DNA of 64,000 nucleotides from Rhodoplanes sp046000175 (GCF_046000175.1 NZ_JBEOMB010000059.1:66600-130599), one strand, 5' to 3'; shown: positions 9,411-18,490, numbered from the stretch's first letter. Made by a program: numbers and translations. The notes: a model not told the origin generated them from the sequence alone.

Positions 9411-10487
9411 CTACTCCGTCTTGGCGCCGAGGCCGGCGAGCTTGACGATCTTGGCCCACTTCTCGATGTCGGCGCGCAGATAGGCGTCGAACGCCTTCGG
9501 GTCCATGTCCATCGGCACGGCGCCCTGGCGGCTCCACGCCTCGCGGATCTCGGGCCTGGCGATCACGGCCCGGATCGCGCCGTTGAGCTGGTCGACGATC
9601 GCGGCGGGGGTGCCGGCCGGCGCCATCACGCCGAGCCAGATGGTCGCCTCGTAGCCCGGCACGCCGGCCTCCGCGACGGTCGGCACGTTCGGCATTAGGG
9701 CCGAGCGCGTCGTTCCGGTGGTGGCGAGCGCGCGCACCTGGCCGGCCTCGGCGTTGCTGCGCATCGTCGTGATGGCGTCGAACATCATCTGCACATGGCC
9801 GCCCATCACGGCGTTGCGGGCCTCGCCCGACGCCTTGTGCGGCACATGCACGATGTCGGTGCCGCTCATCGCCTTGAACAGCTCTCCGGCCATGTGATAC
9901 GGCGTGCCCGGCCCCGACGAGGCGTAGTTCAGGCCGCCGGGCTTCTGCTTGGCGAGCGCGATGAACTCGGCGAGCGTCTTGGCCGGCACGGCGTTGTTCA
10001 CCACCATCAGCAGGTCGGACGAGTTGATCGGCGCCACCGCGACGAAGTCCCGCATCAGCTCGAACGGCTTGTTGGGGATCAGCGACTCGTTCGTCGTGTG
10101 GGTGTTCGACATCACGAGCAGCGTGTAACCGTCGGCCGGCGACTTCGCGACCATGTCGGTGCCGATGATGGCGCCGGCGCCGGGCCGGTTCTCCACCACG
10201 AAGGACTGCTTCGTCGTCTCGGAGAGATGCTGCGCCAGCGCGCGGGCGAACACGTCGGCCGGGCCGCCGGCGCCGAACGGCACGATCATGCGCACCGGCC
10301 GTGCCGGATAGTCCTGCGCCGCGGCCGGCCCGCTCGGTGATGCTGCGATTGCGAGAAGAACGGCTCCGGCGAGGCCGGACACCAGCAGACGAGACGACAG
10401 CACGCGGAAAGACGGGACGCGAGGCAACAGGACGCGAGGCAACAGGACGCGAGGCAACAGGGCGAGAGCACGCCGGCGAGCGTTCAT
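9411..10487 (-). CDS. Bug/TctC-family solute-binding protein
   Basis: 358 residues from an ATG with a strong GGGAGGAAG ribosome site; the frame is open 20 codons further upstream, but without a site. An unusually long Arg/Leu-rich signal region (about 60 residues), containing repeated LLPRV units, precedes the hydrophobic core and the cleavage region AAAQDYPARP. The mature part shows Bug hallmarks: PVRMIVPFGAGGPADVFAR, VVENRPGAGAIIG, and GYTLLVMSNT. These periplasmic receptors feed TctAB permeases; none is adjacent, so it is an orphan. The ligand is probably a carboxylate, which is inferred from the family. Confidence 0.88.
   Translation of the reverse strand: MNARRRALALLPRVLLPRVLLPRVPSFRVLSSRLLVSGLAGAVLLAIAASPSGPAAAQDYPARPVRMIVPFGAGGPADVFARALAQHLSETTKQSFVVENRPGAGAIIGTDMVAKSPADGYTLLVMSNTHTTNESLIPNKPFELMRDFVAVAPINSSDLLMVVNNAVPAKTLAEFIALAKQKPGGLNYASSGPGTPYHMAGELFKAMSGTDIVHVPHKASGEARNAVMGGHVQMMFDAITTMRSNAEAGQVRALATTGTTRSALMPNVPTVAEAGVPGYEATIWLGVMAPAGTPAAIVDQLNGAIRAVIARPEIREAWSRQGAVPMDMDPKAFDAYLRADIEKWAKIVKLAGLGAKTE
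10414..10458. repeat. Three 15-bp tandem repeats inside a signal-peptide coding region
   Basis: Three copies of AGGACGCGAGGCAAC (the first begins GGG). They encode the repeated LLPRV units of the preceding binding protein's leader. Units are a multiple of three, so copy-number change would lengthen or shorten the leader without a frameshift. Confidence 0.85.
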
Positions 10488-10582
10488 GGACTTCCTCCCG
10501 TGTGATGGATCGTTGTGACGGCCGATCCTTTCATCCACGGGTACCACGAACGCGCCCGGCCGGCGAGGCGTCCGCGTGCTAA

Positions 10583-10688
10583 GGGATCACAGGAGATCGC
10601 AGGGGATCACGGGAGATCGCAGGCGACGAGGCGCCGGGCCACTCCGCCAGGCGGTCGCCGGGTCGCACAGGCTCGGTCGCACAGGCTC
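10583..10688. repeat. Short tandem duplications between the Bug gene and cheZ
   Basis: Two 20-bp copies (10583-10602, 10603-10622; GGGATCAC[A/G]GGAGATCGCAG) and two exact 14-bp copies of GGTCGCACAGGCTC (10661-10674, 10675-10688). No gene is seen here. They look like slippage products. Confidence 0.75.
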
Positions 10689-10714
10689 GGTCGAACCGGC
10701 CCGGTCGAGCCGGC

Positions 10715-11476
10715 TCAGTCGAACAGCGCGTCGATGTCGTTCTGGGAGACGTGGCCCGCGTCGCCCTCGAGCTTGGGGCCGTTGAGGAGCTTGTCCTCCT
10801 CCGAGACCTCGGGCGCCGCCACCTCGGGCACGTATTCGCCGAAGGACTCGATGCCGCCCCAGATCTCTTCCATGCGGCGGATGTGCTCCTCGATGAACTT
10901 GAGGGCTGCCACCACCTTGCTGATCCGCTGGCCGGTGAGATCCTGGAAATTGCAGGACTCGAAGATGCGGATCACGCAGTCCTGGATTTCACGCGCCGTC
11001 GCCTTCTGGGTCTCGTCGGTGAGCGCATTGGCGAGCGTGTCGGCGCGGCTGTCGATGTCCTCGACGGCGCCCAGGATCGCCTCGGTGGCCCGCTCGGTGT
11101 CGTCGACGACGGCGTCGAGCTCGTTCGCCACCCGCGACATCTCGTGGCCGTTGAAGCCGGTGACGTGGATGGTCGCCAGCTCGCGCTTGGTCTCGACGAT
11201 CGCGTCGCTGATCACGTCGAGCTCGGCCTTGAGCTTGTGGAACTCGTTGAACTGCGCCTGGAACTTCTCGAGCGTCTGCTGCGCCTCGGTGGCGCGGCCC
11301 TCGATCAGGGCGCGCACGCCGCGGATCTCGGTGATCACCTCGAGGTGGCGCAACGCGGCGTCCGCGTCGTTCGCCGAGGCGGGCATGACGACCTCGTCCG
11401 CCGATCCGATGAGACCTAACGCGATCTCTTCGACGGGGCGGACCTGCTCGATGCGAAAGAGTTTGCGCGTTTGCAT
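10715..11476 (-). CDS. cheZ: Protein phosphatase CheZ-like chemotaxis protein
   Basis: 253 residues, almost entirely helical. The family's catalytic-region signature appears as NFQDLTGQRISKVV near residues 175-188, where Asp/Gln act on phospho-CheY. The C-terminus SQNDIDALFD is the expected short CheY-binding tail. CheZ dephosphorylates CheY-P to end the flagellar response. No other che or fli gene is in the window, so it is an isolated copy. Starts at ATG in a relatively AT-rich upstream stretch. Related pseudo-CheZ or DksA-like helical proteins are unlikely given both motifs. Confidence 0.85.
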   Translation of the reverse strand: MQTRKLFRIEQVRPVEEIALGLIGSADEVVMPASANDADAALRHLEVITEIRGVRALIEGRATEAQQTLEKFQAQFNEFHKLKAELDVISDAIVETKRELATIHVTGFNGHEMSRVANELDAVVDDTERATEAILGAVEDIDSRADTLANALTDETQKATAREIQDCVIRIFESCNFQDLTGQRISKVVAALKFIEEHIRRMEEIWGGIESFGEYVPEVAAPEVSEEDKLLNGPKLEGDAGHVSQNDIDALFD

Positions 11477-11854
11477 GGAGGCTTCGGTAATTCGAGGCGT
11501 TCTTTACCGTTCTACCGGACCATTCTTTAACGACCGGTTCACGCGACGGATGTGCACGTTTCCGGTGAGTTCTCGGCCCTGGTGTCGTCGTGGCGCAGCG
11601 CCGCGCGGCCCGCGCCCGAAGCGCGGTTACGATGTATTTACCACGTTTCGGCGCGCTTCATGTTTCATTAACCACGAAAATTCCGTGTTTACGGTTCCGA
11701 CACCATAGTCGTTCGAATTCCATCGATCATACCGTTACAGTAAATCGGGGCCGGCTCGTTTTTACGACTTGGTCGCCATTTCGGGCTTTTACTCGAAATG
11801 CACCACGACTTGGTGTCCGAACCGTTCATCGCGTAACGAGTGCAGAGCCCCGTC
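11477..11854. other. Gene-free divergent promoter region of cheZ and the L,D-transpeptidase
   Basis: About 380 bases without a convincing gene. They are visibly richer in A and T than the surroundings (for example TTCATTAACCACGAAAATTCC), as expected for promoters facing both ways. No certain sigma-factor site could be assigned. Confidence 0.5.
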
Positions 11855-12598
11855 ATGTCCCGCGTTCTTCTTTGCCTCCTGGCCGCGACCGCGCTGTCGG
11901 GACCGCCGGCCCTCGCCCAGACCTACGTGTCGGGCCCTCACACCGTCTCCGGACGCGTCTACATGGTGCCGCAGACCGCCCAGCAGGCGCCGGTGCGGCG
12001 CGGCGGCCTCGGCGGCGGCTTCATCGAGGCGATCTTTTCGGGCGGCGACGTCGCCGCGCCGCATGCCCGCGGGGGCCAGGCGCAGGATCCGACCCAGTAT
12101 GGCGGCGGACGTTACGCCGGCATCGACCCGAGCGAGTTCAGCCGCACCGCCGTCGATCCGCGCTTCCGGCCGCAGGTGGTCGCCTATGACGGCGACGAGG
12201 CGCCCGGCACGATCGTGGTCGATACCCGGAATTTCTATCTGTACCTCGTCCAGGGCAACGGCCGGGCGATGCGCTACGGCGTCGGCGTCGGCCGTCCGGG
12301 CTTCACCTGGGCCGGCGCCCACACCATCACGGGCAAGAAGGAATGGCCGGACTGGCGGCCGCCCGAGGAGATGCTGCGCCGGCAGCCGGGTCTGCCGAGC
12401 TTCATGCCCGGCGGCCCGGAGAACCCGCTCGGCGCCCGCGCCCTCTATCTCGGCGACACGCTCTATCGCATCCACGGCTCCAACGAGCCCTGGACGATCG
12501 GCACCCAGGTGTCGTCCGGCTGCATCCGCATGCGCAACGAGGACGTCATGGACCTCTACGAGCGGGTGAAGGTCGGCAGCAAGGTCGTCGTCCTCTGA
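11855..12598 (+). CDS. L,D-transpeptidase (YkuD/ErfK family)
   Basis: 247 residues from the ATG at 11855; a GTG five codons upstream is an alternative start. A signal peptide ends near PALAQT. The YkuD domain covers about residues 125-245, with the catalytic motif split as IHGSNEPWTIG and SSGCIRMRN, providing His, Ser and nucleophile Cys. Such enzymes form 3-3 cross-links in peptidoglycan or attach proteins to it in the periplasm. A Gly/Arg/Gln-rich spacer lies between the signal and the domain. Single gene. Confidence 0.9.
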   Translation: MSRVLLCLLAATALSGPPALAQTYVSGPHTVSGRVYMVPQTAQQAPVRRGGLGGGFIEAIFSGGDVAAPHARGGQAQDPTQYGGGRYAGIDPSEFSRTAVDPRFRPQVVAYDGDEAPGTIVVDTRNFYLYLVQGNGRAMRYGVGVGRPGFTWAGAHTITGKKEWPDWRPPEEMLRRQPGLPSFMPGGPENPLGARALYLGDTLYRIHGSNEPWTIGTQVSSGCIRMRNEDVMDLYERVKVGSKVVVL

Positions 12599-12660
12599 AG
12601 TTCCGTGCGACCGGCGAAGGGCAGCCCCCCGACGCCGCGACGTGAAGTGAAAGCTCTTCC

Positions 12661-12681
12661 GTGCCGTCCGCCGGACGGCAC
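12661..12681 (+). terminator. Perfect 9-bp stem-loop after the L,D-transpeptidase
   Basis: GTGCCGTCC-GCC-GGACGGCAC, 63 bases past the stop. It has no T-run after it, so it is at best a weak terminator or a message-stabilising hairpin. Confidence 0.45.
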
Positions 12682-12753
12682 TCACCCCGGAGGGACTGCC
12701 CGCACCGTCACGATCATCCGTCCACCCTGTTGATTTACTGGCGCGGGGCGCGT

Positions 12754-12777
12754 CCGATTCGACATTGCGCGAATCGG
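12754..12777 (+). promoter_or_regulatory. Palindrome upstream of the TIR-TPR gene
   Basis: Exact inverted repeat CCGATTCG-N8-CGAATCGG, 137 bases before the chosen GTG start. It has the size and symmetry of a dimeric regulator site, but no regulator can be named. Confidence 0.4.
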
Positions 12778-12913
12778 GCGCGTTCCTGCGTCCGGCGGGG
12801 CGCGGCAGCGACATACCGACGCCGAAGTCATGGCCCTACGGTCGCGCCCGAGCCGAGGCGGCGGTTGCGTCGCAGCGGGCGCCGCGTCGTCGAAGTCACC
12901 GGGGGAGGGGATC

Positions 12914-15319
12914 GTGGGACAGGCTGTCCACCCGAAGTACCGTGCGTTCCTGGTGCATGCGCCGGCCGACGAGGCCTGGGGCAAGGCGATCGAGGGCGGC
13001 CTGTCGGACCTGCGGGTGCCGTGGGCGCTGGTCGGCCGCGACACGCCGCACGGTCCGGTGCCGAAGACCATCGGCCCGCTCGTGCGATTCTCGGCGCCGC
13101 CGCCGGCCGTCGGCCCCGTTGCACCCGCCGCATCGGCGCCGGATGCCGCCCCGGTCACGCCGGTCGTCGGTCCCGCGCCCGCGACGACCCCGACGACGGC
13201 GGACGCGAAGCCGGCCGAAACGACGCCGGCCGAAACGACGCCTGCCGATGCATCGGTGGGCGCCCCCGTCACCCCCGCCGGGCCGGCGTCACCGGCCCCC
13301 CCGACACCCCCGGCATCTGCCGCCGCCACCGCCGCGAACTTGGCGGCCCCGACGGTTCTGCCGGACGAGATGGTCGCGGCCCTGATCGACGCGCGCTTCC
13401 TCGTCGTGCTGTGCTCGCCGGCCGCCGCGGCCGACGCCGGCGTGAACGAGGCGGTGCGGCGCTTCAAGGGACTCGGCCGCGGCGACCGGGTCATTGCCGT
13501 GCTGGTCGGCGGCGTTCTGGAGACCGACATCCGTGATCTCGCCCCGCCGGCGCTGCGCCGCCGGCTGACGGTCGACGGCGCGATCGGCGACGAGGACGAG
13601 ACCGCGATGGCGCCGCTGGTGATCGATGCCCGGATCGGCGCGGCGCCGCGCGCCGAGGTGATCGCCCGGCTCGCCGCGGCGCTGCTCTCGCTGTCGTTCG
13701 AGGAGTATCGCGGGCCGGCCGAGCGGGCGATGCGCGGCCGCCGGCGGCGGCGCCGCTGGCTCGCGACCGCGGCCGTGCTGGCGCTCGTCGTCGGGGCCGG
13801 CGTGGCGACCTGGAAGGTCGTGCTGCCGAACGATCCGGCGCTGCTCGACGCGACGCTTTCGACCGGCACGGCCGCGAGCGTGCGGATGATCGACGCGGCC
13901 GACCGCCTCGGTGTCCCGCCGCGCGTCGTGGCGTCCTTCGCCGAGTCGGCCGAGAGGGTTCTGGGCGACCTCGCCGCCAAAAGCGAAGAGCCGCGTGAAA
14001 AACTGCGCCGGGCCGTGATGCTGCTCGCCTTCGAGCAGCGGCTCGCGGCGCTCGGCCTCGCCGATCCGGCGCGCCGCCGCACCGCGTCGGCCGAGGCGCT
14101 GCTCGACGGCCTCGTCTTCCCGGCCGGCATGGACGTGCCGGTGCAGCGCGAGATCGTCGCCGCCTCGCTCGACGCCGCCCGGCTGCGTCTCGCCGAAGGC
14201 GACGCCGATCGCGCCCTGACGAACGCGCGGGCCGGCGTCGCCGCCGCCGAGCGGCTCGCCGGCGCCGATCCGGCGAGCGCCGAGCGGCAGCGCGATCTGT
14301 CGCGCGCCACGACGGCGCTCGGGGATGCGCTGCTCGCCAAGGGCCTCGTCGACGACGCGCTGAAGAGCTTCCGGGCCGCCCATGCGATCCGCGAGACGCT
14401 GCTGGCGCTCGATCCGACGAGCCCGGCGGCGCGGCGCGATCTGTCGCTCGCCTACGAGCGCATCGCCGACGTGCTGCTCGCCCGCGGCGCTCCGGACGAG
14501 GCGCTGAAGGGGTTTCGCACGGCGCTGTCGCTACGGCTGTCCGCCGTCGATCCGGGCGACGGGCCCGACTGGCAGCAGAGCCTCGCCGTCCTCTACAACA
14601 AGATCGGCGACGTCCAGCTCGCCCAGGGCGCGGCCGAGGACGCGCTCGGGAGCTACCGGGCCGGCCTCGCCCTGCAGCTCGCGGTCGCCGATCGGGCGGA
14701 CGCCGCGGCGCGGCGCGGCTTGTCGGTCTCCTACGAGCGCATCGGCGACGTGCTCAGGAGCCAGCGCGCCTTCGACGACGCGCTCGCCGCCTATCGGGCC
14801 AGCCTGGTGCTGCGTGAGAAGCTCGCCGGCGAGGATCCGCGCGGCTCGCGCTGGCCGCGCGACCTGCCGGTGTCGCAGGAGCGCATCGGCGACGTGCTGC
14901 TGGCCAAGGGGATGCCCGATCAGGCGCTCGCCGCCTACCGCACCGCGCTGGCGGCGCGCGAGCGGCTCGCCGCCGACCAGCCCGGCCCTGCGGCGCGCCG
15001 CGACGTCGTGGTGGCGCAGAGCAAGATCGGCGACGCGCTGGCCGCGGCCGGGAAGGCGTCGGAGGCGGTGGCGAGCTGGCGGGCGGCGTTGGCCGGCACC
15101 GAGGCGCTCGTCGCGGCCGAGCCCGGCAACGCGGCGGCACGCTGGGAGCTCGCCGTGCTGCAATGGAGACTCGCCAGCGCCGGCGATCAGCCGGTCGAGC
15201 GGTTCCGCGCCGTGGTGGCGACGCTGCGCGAGCAGGCGGCGCAGCGGAAGCTGTCCGCCGATCAGGCCAAGTGGCTCCCGCTCGCCGAGCGGGAGCTCGT
15301 CAAGGTGCAGGGCCGGTGA
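12914..15319 (+). CDS. Degenerate TIR domain - transmembrane - TPR repeat protein
   Basis: 801 residues from GTG 12914, which follows an excellent GGGGAGGGG ribosome site; the frame is open 28 codons upstream. The N-terminal part is a TIR domain in two pieces: KYRAFLVHAPADEAWGKAIE through LVGRDTPHGPVP, then LIDARFLVVLCSPAAAADAG with VNEAVRRFKGLGRGDRV. A Pro/Ala/Thr-rich segment of about 80 residues sits between them. A basic RRRRRRR stretch and one membrane helix (about residues 278-295) follow, then a cytoplasmic or periplasmic array of roughly six TPR-like units of about 53 residues (YERIGDVLLAxG...A...YRxALxxRE). Relatives are common in rhizobia. TIR domains either cleave NAD or act as scaffolds; here the usual Trp and the Glu four residues later are Gly and Ala. 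Confidence 0.8.
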   Translation: MGQAVHPKYRAFLVHAPADEAWGKAIEGGLSDLRVPWALVGRDTPHGPVPKTIGPLVRFSAPPPAVGPVAPAASAPDAAPVTPVVGPAPATTPTTADAKPAETTPAETTPADASVGAPVTPAGPASPAPPTPPASAAATAANLAAPTVLPDEMVAALIDARFLVVLCSPAAAADAGVNEAVRRFKGLGRGDRVIAVLVGGVLETDIRDLAPPALRRRLTVDGAIGDEDETAMAPLVIDARIGAAPRAEVIARLAAALLSLSFEEYRGPAERAMRGRRRRRRWLATAAVLALVVGAGVATWKVVLPNDPALLDATLSTGTAASVRMIDAADRLGVPPRVVASFAESAERVLGDLAAKSEEPREKLRRAVMLLAFEQRLAALGLADPARRRTASAEALLDGLVFPAGMDVPVQREIVAASLDAARLRLAEGDADRALTNARAGVAAAERLAGADPASAERQRDLSRATTALGDALLAKGLVDDALKSFRAAHAIRETLLALDPTSPAARRDLSLAYERIADVLLARGAPDEALKGFRTALSLRLSAVDPGDGPDWQQSLAVLYNKIGDVQLAQGAAEDALGSYRAGLALQLAVADRADAAARRGLSVSYERIGDVLRSQRAFDDALAAYRASLVLREKLAGEDPRGSRWPRDLPVSQERIGDVLLAKGMPDQALAAYRTALAARERLAADQPGPAARRDVVVAQSKIGDALAAAGKASEAVASWRAALAGTEALVAAEPGNAAARWELAVLQWRLASAGDQPVERFRAVVATLREQAAQRKLSADQAKWLPLAERELVKVQGR

Positions 15320-15353
15320 CGGCCGGCCGGCGCGGCCGTCGTCACGGTCTGCG

Positions 15354-16226
15354 TCAGGCGAAGTCGGAGTCGTCGCCGCCGAAATCGCCCGAGCCGACAT
15401 CGTAGCCGTCGTCGGCCTCGTCCCAGCCGCTCGGGTCTTCGAAGGCACCCGCCTGCCGGGTGGCGCCGCCGTCGCCACCGCCGCGGCCGCCGATGTCGCC
15501 GAGACCGGCGTCGCGCGACAGGTCGCCACCCGACGCGCCACTGCCGCCCCAGGGCGAGCCGCCGCCGCTGCCGCTGTCGAGCGCCGCCTGGCTGCCGCCC
15601 GCCGCGCCGCCGCCCGCGGCGTGGCCCATGCCGCGCAGGCTGTCCATCAGGAGCGAGCCGCCGATGACGCCGGCCGCGGCCGCGGCCGCGGTGCCGAGGA
15701 ACGAGCCGCCGCGCCCGCCGAACGCGCCGGCCTGCGGCGGGGCGCCCTGATTGCCGAAGCCCTGATTGCCGAAGCCCGGCCCGCCAAACTGGCCCTGTCC
15801 GAAGCCGCCCGGCGCGCCCATCGGCGCGCCGCCGCCCATCGGCGCGCCCCCTGCACCGGCGCCCCAGCGCGGATCGCCGCCGGGCTCGCCGGCGCGGACC
15901 GACGGCACCGAGCCGCGGCCCTGGCCGGGCCCGCCCTGCGGGCTGCCGCCGCCGAACACGGCGCTGCGCAGATTGTCGAGAAATCCGCCCTGCTGCTGCG
16001 GCGGGGGCGGAGCGAGCTCCGCCTCCAGCGCGTCGATGCGGGCCTGGGCCTGGCGCAGCGCCTCGTCCTGGAGGAGCGTCGTCTGCACGAGCGCATAGAG
16101 CGCGTTCGGGGCGCGGGCGAGGCCCTCGCGGATGGCGCGCTCGGCGTCGGCGTCGCGCGGCTCCCGCTCGAGGGTGGCGAGACGCTCGAACAGGTCGGCG
16201 ACGAGCTTCTGTTCCTGCGGAGTCAT
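15354..16226 (-). CDS. DUF2076 family protein
   Basis: 290 residues from an ATG with AGGAGA eight bases upstream. It begins MTPQEQKLVADLFERLATLE, the DUF2076 opening, followed by a helical region to about residue 75. Then comes a long Gly/Gln/Pro-rich low-complexity middle, a small hydrophobic Ala/Gly helix (GTAAAAAAGVIGGSLLMDSL, about residues 180-200), and an acidic tail ending DDSDFA. Earlier annotations call such proteins periplasmic ligand-binding sensors, but there is no signal peptide and the function is not established. Convergent with the TIR-TPR gene. Confidence 0.8.
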   Translation of the reverse strand: MTPQEQKLVADLFERLATLEREPRDADAERAIREGLARAPNALYALVQTTLLQDEALRQAQARIDALEAELAPPPPQQQGGFLDNLRSAVFGGGSPQGGPGQGRGSVPSVRAGEPGGDPRWGAGAGGAPMGGGAPMGAPGGFGQGQFGGPGFGNQGFGNQGAPPQAGAFGGRGGSFLGTAAAAAAGVIGGSLLMDSLRGMGHAAGGGAAGGSQAALDSGSGGGSPWGGSGASGGDLSRDAGLGDIGGRGGGDGGATRQAGAFEDPSGWDEADDGYDVGSGDFGGDDSDFA

Positions 16227-16420
16227 CGTGGTCTCCTGATGGGCCGTCCCGGCCGGGCCGGCGATGGCGCGCCCGGCGGCGGTCGACCGACCGCGCGGCG
16301 CGCGCCCCCTATATGGGGGGTCGTCTCGGCGGCGGAATGGTGATGGGGGAGGGGCCGTGGCAGCCTGCCGCACCCCCCTCCGCCGGTCGTTCCGGGCGCG
16401 ATCGCGGCAGCGACTGCGAC

Positions 16421-16493
16421 CCGGACTCCAGCCACATCCACCGGCCTCGGGGCTGGAGTCCGGGTTCGCGGCTTTGCCGCGCCCCGGAATGAC
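16421..16493. repeat. Palindromic intergenic element (CCGGAATGAC type)
   Basis: Inverted arms CCGGACTCCAGCC / GGCTGGAGTCCGG (16421-16462), then a small GCGGC-TTT-GCCGC hairpin and the end motif CCCCGGAATGAC. The same end motif recurs near 23703, 41320 and 56575, so it is a repeat family. No gene lies between 16227 and 16514. Confidence 0.75.
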
Positions 16494-16514
16494 GGAGATC
16501 GACGATCAGCGGCT

Positions 16515-17354
16515 TCAGGACAGCGTGAATCCGGCCGCCGCCAGCACCTTCGGAAAAGCGTCGCCGCCCAGATAGGCGTACTCGGCCGCGCGCAGGCCGG
16601 TGAGCGGGTCGAGGCGCTTCAGCTCGCCGTCGACGCGGCCCGGGTGGCACATCACCACGCTGCCGTCCGGGAGATCCTTCAGGAAGGCCGGAAACAGGGC
16701 GGCGTAGTCGACCTCCGGCTTGAACGTGTAGGTGCCGGCGAAGGCCGGGTTGGTCGTCACGCCGCGATCCGCCGCGAGGCGCCGGAAGGCGCCGCTCATC
16801 CGGTCGAGCAGCAGGCTCTTGGGATCGCCGAGCCGCTTCAGCGTCGCCGTCACCTGGCCGCATTGGCGCACCCAGGCGCCCGGCGCGGTTCGCGGCACGA
16901 CGTCGAGCAGCGCCTCGCGCACGCCCGGCAGCAGATGGACGTGCTGGTGCCCGTCGACATAATCGGGCGGCCGGCCGAAGGCGCGCATGAAGGCCTCGAG
17001 CTGCGCCGTGATCTCGCGCGTCACGCCGTCGCGATCGAACGGCGTCACGAACGAGGCGGCGAGCAGCTTGCCGACCGGCAGGAAGCTGCCGTCGCGCGCC
17101 AGCGGCGCGTAGCCGAAGGTGAGCGGCTTGAACGGCGCCGTCAGGGTGAGGTGGAGTCCGATCTGGGCGCGGCCTTCCGCCACGTCGGCGAGCCGCTTCG
17201 CCTCGGCCGGCGAGAAGGTCGGCGGCAGCACCATCACGCTCGTCGCGTTGAGGCGACCGCGGCCGATCAGGTCGAGGATGGCGTCGTCGACGCCGGGGGC
17301 GAGGCCGAAATCGTCGGCGCACAGGATCAGGCGGCGCTGCGGGGCGGCGGTCAC
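16515..17354 (-). CDS. ChbG/HpnK family carbohydrate deacetylase (YdjC-like)
   Basis: 279 residues. Metal-binding motifs of the family are intact: CADDFG near residues 12-17, IGLHLTL near 65-71 and DGHQHVHLLPGV near 134-145. Such enzymes remove N-acetyl groups from sugars, as in chitooligosaccharide use or hopanoid side-chain synthesis. The start is GTG and overlaps the stop of the upstream glycosyltransferase gene as GTGA, so the two are translationally coupled. The context (GT2 plus GtrA) favours modification of a lipid-linked or envelope glycan rather than chitin use; this is inference. Confidence 0.85.
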   Translation of the reverse strand: MTAAPQRRLILCADDFGLAPGVDDAILDLIGRGRLNATSVMVLPPTFSPAEAKRLADVAEGRAQIGLHLTLTAPFKPLTFGYAPLARDGSFLPVGKLLAASFVTPFDRDGVTREITAQLEAFMRAFGRPPDYVDGHQHVHLLPGVREALLDVVPRTAPGAWVRQCGQVTATLKRLGDPKSLLLDRMSGAFRRLAADRGVTTNPAFAGTYTFKPEVDYAALFPAFLKDLPDGSVVMCHPGRVDGELKRLDPLTGLRAAEYAYLGGDAFPKVLAAAGFTLS

Positions 17355-18490
17355 GCGGAGTGCTCCCGATGGTCGGCCGTCGAAGCAGCGGCCGGCGTCG
17401 CGGTCGCGGCGTCCTGATCAGCGCGCTTCACGCTGTGCTCGGCGACGAAGTAGACGGGGCGGCCCTTGGTCTCGGACAGGATCTTGGCGATGTACTCGCC
17501 CATCACGCCGATCATTACGAGCTGCACGCCGCCCAGCACCATCAGGCCGACGACCAGCGACGGATAGCCGGGCACGTCGGTGCCGAACACCAGCACCTCG
17601 ACCAGGATGTAGATGCCGAACAGCAGCGCCGTCGCGGCGAGCAGCAGGCCGAGCAGGCTGGCGATGCGCAGGGGCGCCACCGAGAACGCCGTGAGGCCCT
17701 CGATCGACAGGCCGAGCAGCGCGCCGAAGTTCCAGCTCGACGCGCCGTGCTCGCGCGCCGCCGGCTCGTAGTCGATGCGCAGCTGGCGGAAGCCGATCCA
17801 GCTCGCCAGCCCCTTGAAGAAGCGGTTGCGCTCCGGGAGCTGCCTCAGCGCCGCCGCGGCGCGCGGCGACAGCAGACGGAAGTCGCCGGCGTCCGCGGGG
17901 ATCTTGTGCCGGGAGCCCCAGTTGATCAGCGTGTAGAAGGCGCGGCCGAACGAGCGGCGCAGAACCGACTCCGTCTTGCGGTGCGCCTTGGCCGTGTAGA
18001 TCACGTCGAAGCCGTCGTCGATCCAGTGCCCGGCGAGGCGCTCGACCATGGCGGGCGGGTGCTGGCCGTCCGAATCCATGAACAGCACGGCGCCGCGGCG
18101 GGCGTGCTCGAGCCCGGCGAGCAGCGCCGCCTCCTTGCCGAAGTTGCGCGACAGCGCGATCACCTGCACGTCGATGCCGTCGGCCGGCAGCGCGGAGGCG
18201 ACGGCGAGCGAGCGGTCGCGGCTGCCGTCGTCGACATAGACGACCTCGCAGGCGAGGCCCCAGCGCGCCTTCAGGGCGCGGGCGACGCCGACGAGGCGCG
18301 TGTGCAGGGCGGCGAGCCCGCCCGCCTCGTTGTAGACCGGCATGACGATCGACAGGCCGGCGGCGGCGCGCTCCGCCGCGTCGGTCGACCGGAGCGCGGT
18401 GGTGTCGGAGGGGATGGCGTCGAGGCTGCCGCCGCCCGCGTCCTGCCGCAATGCCGGCTCACCCGGGGTCATCGGCCCGTCATTGTCCAT
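17351..18490 (-). CDS. Family 2 glycosyltransferase, GtrB/ArnC-like, membrane-anchored
   Basis: About 379 residues from ATG 18490; ATG 18472 is an alternative and neither has a clear ribosome site. The GT2 core starts LSIVMPVYNEAGG, with VVYVDDGSRD and the metal motif FMDSDGQHPP. Two C-terminal membrane helices (about residues 285-310 and 320-345) are typical of enzymes that put a sugar on undecaprenyl phosphate at the inner membrane. It overlaps the deacetylase gene downstream and is divergent from gtrA-like 18720, a usual partner that flips the product. Donor sugar unknown. Confidence 0.88.
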   Translation of the reverse strand: MDNDGPMTPGEPALRQDAGGGSLDAIPSDTTALRSTDAAERAAAGLSIVMPVYNEAGGLAALHTRLVGVARALKARWGLACEVVYVDDGSRDRSLAVASALPADGIDVQVIALSRNFGKEAALLAGLEHARRGAVLFMDSDGQHPPAMVERLAGHWIDDGFDVIYTAKAHRKTESVLRRSFGRAFYTLINWGSRHKIPADAGDFRLLSPRAAAALRQLPERNRFFKGLASWIGFRQLRIDYEPAAREHGASSWNFGALLGLSIEGLTAFSVAPLRIASLLGLLLAATALLFGIYILVEVLVFGTDVPGYPSLVVGLMVLGGVQLVMIGVMGEYIAKILSETKGRPVYFVAEHSVKRADQDAATATPAAASTADHREHSA

